In this document: positions 57,451-64,000 of the stretch, one piece after another
Layout of the letters: the number at the start of each line of letters is the position of its first letter
Numbering within the stretch: position 1 is the stretch's first letter
Source: Lota lota
Lineage: Eukaryota > Chordata > Actinopteri > Gadiformes > Lotidae
Direction: 5' to 3'
DNA: 64,000 nucleotides
Assembly: GCA_026745465.1 (NCBI GenBank)
Contig: JACYXH010000584.1
Location: forward strand, 713,501 to 777,500
Notes under the pieces: generated by a model
What the model was told of the DNA's origin: nothing
Databases searched by the model: none
The model's input: only the letters and a program-made list of their open reading frames with translations
Translations under genes and position numbers: made by a program

Positions 57451-57554
57451 AGACATGGACATACATGACATTAGAGATACATTCGATTAGAATAACAGCT
57501 AGAAGTTTAGGATAGATTGTTTTTGTTTTCCTTGGGGAGACCTTCTCTATTGTA

Positions 57555-57658
<104 letters not shown>

Positions 57659-57659
57659 C

Positions 57660-58315
57660 TCTATTACATGAACTCAAGGCATAAGCTCCAGAGGCAGAGC
57701 ACCACTGGCCCAGCCACTGACCTATATTCATACTCAGACTTCCAAGTTGCATTCTTGAAAGAATTAAAAAAGCAGTCATACAAATAAACAATCACTGGTT
57801 ACCGCAACTTCCACCACCTCTGCTTCAAAGGGCCAGTCATCACCATCGCCTTTCACCTCCACAGCCACAAAGCCAAAGCTCAAGGCAGAGCAAACAACCT
57901 TTTTAAAAAGACTTTGAAACGGTTCAACTATGTGTGTGGTCAAGGTGTAAGGGTTAGGTGAGCCTTAATGGTTCAAACTCTTCCCTGCTAACCCAACGGT
58001 AGGCTCAATGGCTGGACAGCCACTTTAATACAAATGAATGGACGTGATTTGAAGCAAGCAGCTCAGATCCCATGCATGAAGCATTTATCCACCTGAACAC
58101 GACAGTGGTCAAATACAGAGTGCTGTGACTCATGTCTTCTACAATGTCCATTGAACTGTTTATTTGATTATTGAGATTGGGTAGGTGATGGAGGGGGGAG
58201 GGAGAGAGAGGGGAGGGTGATGATGCTGCCTCCTTCAGCTAATCTAAACCACTGATCTCATATTCCTCCTCACGCAACAACACAGGAAACTCAGACCCCC
58301 CATTCACCACCATGG
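57660..58315. other. Unique spacer
   Basis: No gene recognised; a G/A-rich patch lies at 58180-58220. Confidence 0.4.
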
Positions 58316-58319
58316 TCCA

Positions 58320-58638
<319 letters not shown>

Positions 58639-58886
58639 TCAAGTCAGTCAGTCGTGTAGTGCAGAGGGGGTGTAAGGAATAAGCATTTGAAATGCAGAGT
58701 GTGCTACATGTCTACCTGGACCAGTTCAATTATTTGATGGCAGATGTATTTATCAGTACATGCTAATGTCTGGGATTATTCAACCCTGTCCTTTGGAACC
58801 AACATTGGATAAAATTCCCCTTGAAATGATCAAAAATGCCCCCAAAACAAATTACTCTTCAATGTTGAAGAAACTCTTCAAAAGTA

Positions 58887-58941
58887 TACACACACACTAA
58901 CCCCTCATATATATATATATATGAGGGTCTAGTGTGTGTGT
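58887..58941. repeat. Inverted repeat with AT centre
   Basis: Left arm ACACACACTAACCCCTCATAT, right arm its complement with one difference (TAGACC), around an (AT)n centre. Confidence 0.8.
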
Positions 58942-58949
58942 ATATATAT

Positions 58950-59025
58950 ACTGCTCAAAAAAATAAAGGGAACACTTAAACAACACAATGTAACTCCAAG
59001 TGTTCCCTTTATTTTTTTGAGCAGT
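58950..59025. mobile_element. 76-bp remnant of a Tc1/mariner-type transposon
   Basis: Perfect 28-bp inverted ends (58950-58977 and 58998-59025, outer bases ACTGCTCAAAAAAATAAAGG) flanked by TA. The ends match a widespread teleost/lamprey Tc1-like family as I recall it. Only about 20 bp of interior (AACAACACAATGTAACTCC) remain, so it is not autonomous. Confidence 0.85.
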
Positions 59026-59029
59026 ATAT

Positions 59030-59580
59030 ATATATATCATATAATTTAATATATATATGTAGTATAATATAATGTTATACATATATATCAGGCAGAATCT
59101 CAATAATCAAAATGGCCGCCTTCATAGAATACATTTCTGTAGTAATATGTGACCTCCAGCACTCCTCCAAGATATTGGGACAACATACGTAGTATTATTA
59201 CTAGTTTTTTTTAAAGACAACTGGCCAGCTTACAAAGAAAGAAGGAGTCAGGGGGGCTACCAGTACCCCATTTTAAATAGTTTGTCCAGGCTTTTACCTT
59301 TCGGCCCTTAATAAATTGGTTTAATGGCTATCAAGTCCATGGCCTGATGTCCAGGGGATCTGGTCGGCCTAGTTCCACTGAATGACATTTTGTTTACAGG
59401 TCTTTCTGTTACAAAATGGAGACTGAAATATGGTCTAATAATAATAATCTAATAATAGCTTATGCAATACAAAACTTGCGGAAAATAGAAAAGATATCTA
59501 ATTGGAAATGTACAGACAAAAATAACATGGGGGGGGGTCTATGTAATATGTTAAATATCAACACAAACACCTAGGTCTTT
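59030..59580. other. Unique spacer
   Basis: AT-rich; no feature recognised. Confidence 0.4.
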
Positions 59581-59581
59581 G

Positions 59582-60350
<769 letters not shown>

Positions 60351-60351
60351 G

Positions 60352-60539
<188 letters not shown>

Positions 60540-60544
60540 TGTAG

Positions 60545-60690
60545 ACACTCCTTCCGGCTGCTCCGGGAACAATGGTGCAGCAGCCGCTCCGCCAGCAGCG
60601 TCACTCCCTTCGTCCAATCAGGGATGAGCTGCAGAGAGCGGCCTGCTGGCGGCCGGCGGCAGCCTTGTGTTCATTTGCACAAAGGAGAGT
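60545..60690 (-). promoter_or_regulatory. GC-rich candidate csrnp3 promoter or first exon
   Basis: The only CpG-containing GC-rich stretch upstream of csrnp3 coding exon 1 in the window. On minus it has CTGATTGGACGA (inverted CCAAT box) and a GTGACGCT half-CRE. Distance to exon 1 is 6 kb, plausible for a first intron. No transcript evidence. Confidence 0.35.
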
Positions 60691-61720
60691 CAGCCCCGAG
60701 ACGTTTCTCTTGAAAAACCTACATTGTTGTGGTTTCTTGTTGTTTTTATTAAAACGGATGCTTATCCGTTTTAAAACCAAGTGAGCCAGCAGGGAATATG
60801 TTGGAGATGGAGATGTATTGATTCGACTGTTTAACATTAGCCTACTGATCAATGGCTGGACGGAAGGACATATTAAATCATCACGACTTGTACAGACACA
60901 CCCGATGTTCGTGTCACCCGTGTATTTTACAGAGCGAATCCCTACCTTTCCACAGTAAAACACGGTGTTGTATTTAATTGCTGCATATTGACATCTAGTG
61001 GAGAAAGTATGTAATTACATCTACTGCAAATTCTCAATAAGAGGCACTACAAGTGTGTTCTAATTCCACAATGATCATTATATTCTAAAAGCAATCTGGT
61101 TGTCAGGTCTTCACGTACTAGAAATAATCTGGAAAGATTATCAAAGTTTATCATCAAGTTTATCACGAAATGCTTAGTCTACCAAATATTTCAAACATGG
61201 ACTAAACAGCAGAAAACTGATAATTTGTTTGTTTTACTCTTCACTATCTTTGGTAGAACGTATCAGATTCATAATCATCACCAATTAAATAGTTTTTTAC
61301 CTTTTTGAAAAATGACTTTACACCTTGAAACAGGTTACATGAGGAGTTCCATTATCTGGGAAAATTGTTCTTTTCTTTGTGTTTACACTCTAATACTCTG
61401 AACTTTGTTAAAAGAATGTCCTAATGTCTCTGTGTGTGGTGTTTGGTGCACTGGGCCTCAGCCAGCCCAGTGCAACCAGCTGGATGGTGGACCTTCTGAA
61501 TTATACATCCTCTGTGTTCAGGATATCTAGTGTCCTCCTCCGTCTCTCTTTCAGTGCCTCCTCTCCTAAAGCGTCCTCCAGACATCAAAGACATGTGTTA
61601 AAGTCTGGGAGAGTTTGAGCTTGTTTTGTTTCTTCTCTGATTGAATTCATTATATTCACACAGAATGATCATTAGAATTCATTATCAGTATTGGTTTTAT
61701 TACTGGGTCTGTTATATTGC
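60691..61720. other. Unique sequence, no gene recognised
   Basis: AT-rich; no arrays, no recognised gene. Confidence 0.4.
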
Positions 61721-61721
61721 A

Positions 61722-62262
61722 CATGACTGTAAACATACCGGTACACATGACTGTAAACATCCCGGTACACATGACTGTAAACATCCCGGTACACATGACT
61801 GTAAACATCCCGGTACACATGAGTGTAAACATCCCGGTACACATGACTGTAAACATCCCGGTACACATGACTGTAAACATCCCGGTACACATGACTGTAA
61901 ACATCCCGGTACACATCACTGTAAACATACCGGTACACATGACACATGACTGTAAACATCCCGGTACACATGACTGTAAACATACCGGTACACATGACTG
62001 TAAACATACCGGTACACATGACTGTAAACATACCGGTACACATGACACATGACTGTAAACATCCCGGTACACATGACTGTAAACATCCCGGTACACATGA
62101 CTGTAAACATCCCGGTACACATGAGTGTAAACATCCCGGTACACATGACTGTAAACATCCCGGTACACATGACTGTAAACATCCCGGTACACATGACTGT
62201 AAACATCCCGGTACACATGACTGTAAACATCCCGGTACACATGACTGTAAACATCCCGGTAA
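61722..62262. repeat. 21-bp minisatellite (GTACACATGACTGTAAACAT then CCCG), about 25 copies
   Basis: CCCGGT and ACCGGT sub-types come in runs, with three ACACATGAC inserts; false ORFs on both strands. A (TG)n follows at 62283-62314. Confidence 0.96.
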
Positions 62263-62280
62263 CCTCGTTAGTTTATGGGC

Positions 62281-62316
<36 letters not shown>

Positions 62317-62509
62317 TGTATGTATGTGTGAGGGGCTGTTTACAGTGCTTCACCGACAGTGTAACACTGTGTGCAGTGACCTCTCCTCCTCCTCCCCCTC
62401 CTGACCAGTGGTTTGGCGATACAGTTCCACACCAATGGAACATCCAATCAAGTGATTAGATCAGAGGAGCTGAACCGAGTGAGTCCCAACTCAGGTTTCC
62501 CCCTCGCCT

Positions 62510-62800
62510 CTCCTACCTATCCATCTCCCTCCCCTCTCTCTCTCGCTTTCTCTCTCTCCTCCCCTCTCTCTCCCCTCTCTCTCGCTTTCTCTCTCTCCCC
62601 TCTCTCTCTCTCTCTCTCACTTTCTCTCTCTCCTCCCCTTTCTCCATCCTTTCACTCCGCCCCTCTCTCCCTCCCTTCCTCTCTCCACCCCTCTCTCCCC
62701 CTCTCTCCCCTATCCCTCCCCCCTCTCCCTCCCTCCCCTCTCTCTCCCTCCCTCCCTCTATCCAACCCTCCCTCCCCCCCTCTCTCTCCCTACACTGGTG
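62510..62800. repeat. CT-rich microsatellite region
   Basis: CTCTCTCC / CCCTCC runs, nearly pure pyrimidine on plus. Confidence 0.93.
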
Positions 62801-63225
62801 AGCGATCGCTTTTGAATGGAAAGTTCTAATGCTCCTGAGTAGAGTGAAGCCAGTTTTGTGTTGATGGAAGATGTGGAGAGACGTGCTCCTCTTCTAAACT
62901 GTGAGTACTTTGATGGATGTGATGACAGAGTTAGGTGCATGACTATGGTATAGTAAAGGGACTATAGCAAAGTAGTAGTGTGCTGTAGTGAAGGGACTGG
63001 TCATTCATAAAGACGTGCACTGTTAATTACAAATAAAGCCTTGTACTAAAGGGATATCACTAAAACAGAGAGGACGGTACAAAAACGTTAACATAACTTT
63101 AAGATCCATTCATGCTTTTTTATAAACTAAATGTATATACAACACAAGAATGTCGTTAAGAATGCACTAATAGTACAATTAGAGGACTGGAACAATTACG
63201 TTTGAACATAAAGCAAGTGTGTTGT
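62801..63225. other. Unique spacer
   Basis: No feature recognised. Confidence 0.4.
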
Positions 63226-63229
63226 GTAT

Positions 63230-63880
63230 TTGCTGTTCTTAAAGCAGTAGGTTGTGTGTTCTTAAAGCACTATGTTGTGTGTTCTTAAAGCAGTATGTTG
63301 TGTGTTCTTAAAGCAGTATGTTGTGTGTTCTTAAAGCAGTAGGTTGTGTGTTCTTAAAGCTGCATGTTGTGTGTTCTTAAAGCAGTAGGTTGTATGTTCT
63401 TAAAGCAGTATGTTGTGTGTTCTTAAAGCAGTATGTTGTGTGTTCTTAAAGCAGTATGTTGTGTGTTCTTAAAGCAGTATGTTGTGTGTTCTAAAAGCAG
63501 TATGTTGTGTGTTCTTAAAGCAGTAGGTTGTGTGTTCTTAAAGCAGTATGTTGTGTGTTCTTAAAGCAGTATGTTGTGTGTTCTTAAAGCAGTATGTTGT
63601 GTGTTCTTAAAGCAGTAGGTTGTGTGTTCTTAAAGCAGTATGTTGTGTGTTCTTAAAGCAGTATGTTGTGTGTTCTTAAAGCAGTAGGTTGTGTGTTCTT
63701 AAAGCAGTACGTTGTGTGTTCTTAAAGCAGTAGGTTGTGTGTTCTTAAAGCAGTAGGTTGTGTGTTCTTAAAGCAGTAGGTTGTGTGTTCTTAAAGCATT
63801 ACGTTGTGTGTTCTTAAAGCAGTAGGTTGTGTGTTCTTAAAGCAGTAGGTTTTGTGTTCTTAAAGCAGTAGGTTGTGTGT
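63230..63880. repeat. 23-bp minisatellite (TTCTTAAAGCAGTATGTTGT then GTG), about 28 copies
   Basis: GTATG and GTAGG sub-types mix along the array; unique sequence follows to the window end. Confidence 0.96.
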
Positions 63881-64000
63881 ATAATAGTGCTAATAGTGCT
63901 CTCTTGCCCTTCTCCATAGCACTACAGATGAAAACAGTATGCCCATGTATAAAGTGTGGTGATATAGTACCCCCATATTCCTCTAGGGGGCAACCAGGAG

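Overview
The window is a piece of a vertebrate nuclear genome, almost certainly a teleost fish. It holds four genes in an order that matches human 2q24.3: the 3' end of a voltage-gated sodium channel alpha gene (SCN1A-like), TTC21B (IFT139/THM1), GALNT3 and CSRNP3. Introns have GT-AG ends, codons in exons are GC-rich, introns and spacers are AT-rich, and fish-type tRNA-derived SINEs and a Tc1-type miniature element are present. The extreme load of micro- and minisatellites (well over half of the intronic and spacer DNA) recalls gadiform (cod-like) genomes; that placement is inference.

Layout: 1-789 last exon of the sodium channel gene (+), then its 3' UTR to about 2507. 2508-9070 is a gene-free stretch of tandem arrays, including a striking block at 6602-7039 in which two palindromic hexamers recur every 21-22 bp. 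9071-36653 is ttc21b (+), for which all 29 coding exons could be placed (1317 codons before the stop, against 1316 residues in human). 37865-45282 is galnt3 (+) with ten coding exons (622 residues). 54601-49249 is csrnp3 (-) with four coding exons (681 residues), convergent with galnt3. 54600-64000 is upstream of csrnp3 coding sequence: arrays, a GC-rich candidate promoter near 60550-60680, and no recognised protein gene.

The genes have no common pathway; the block is a conserved synteny group. The channel carries neuronal sodium current, TTC21B is an IFT-A subunit for retrograde ciliary transport, GALNT3 is a Golgi mucin-type O-glycosyltransferase (known for FGF23), and CSRNP3 is a nuclear Cys/Ser-rich protein.

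The two most unusual signals are (1) tandem arrays whose repeat unit contains a copy of a neighbouring exon-intron junction, seen at about a dozen junctions in three genes on both strands and giving rows of decoy splice donors or acceptors whose use would nearly always truncate or shift the reading frame; and (2) the 21-22 bp lattice of ACTAGT and GATATC hexamers at 6602-7039.
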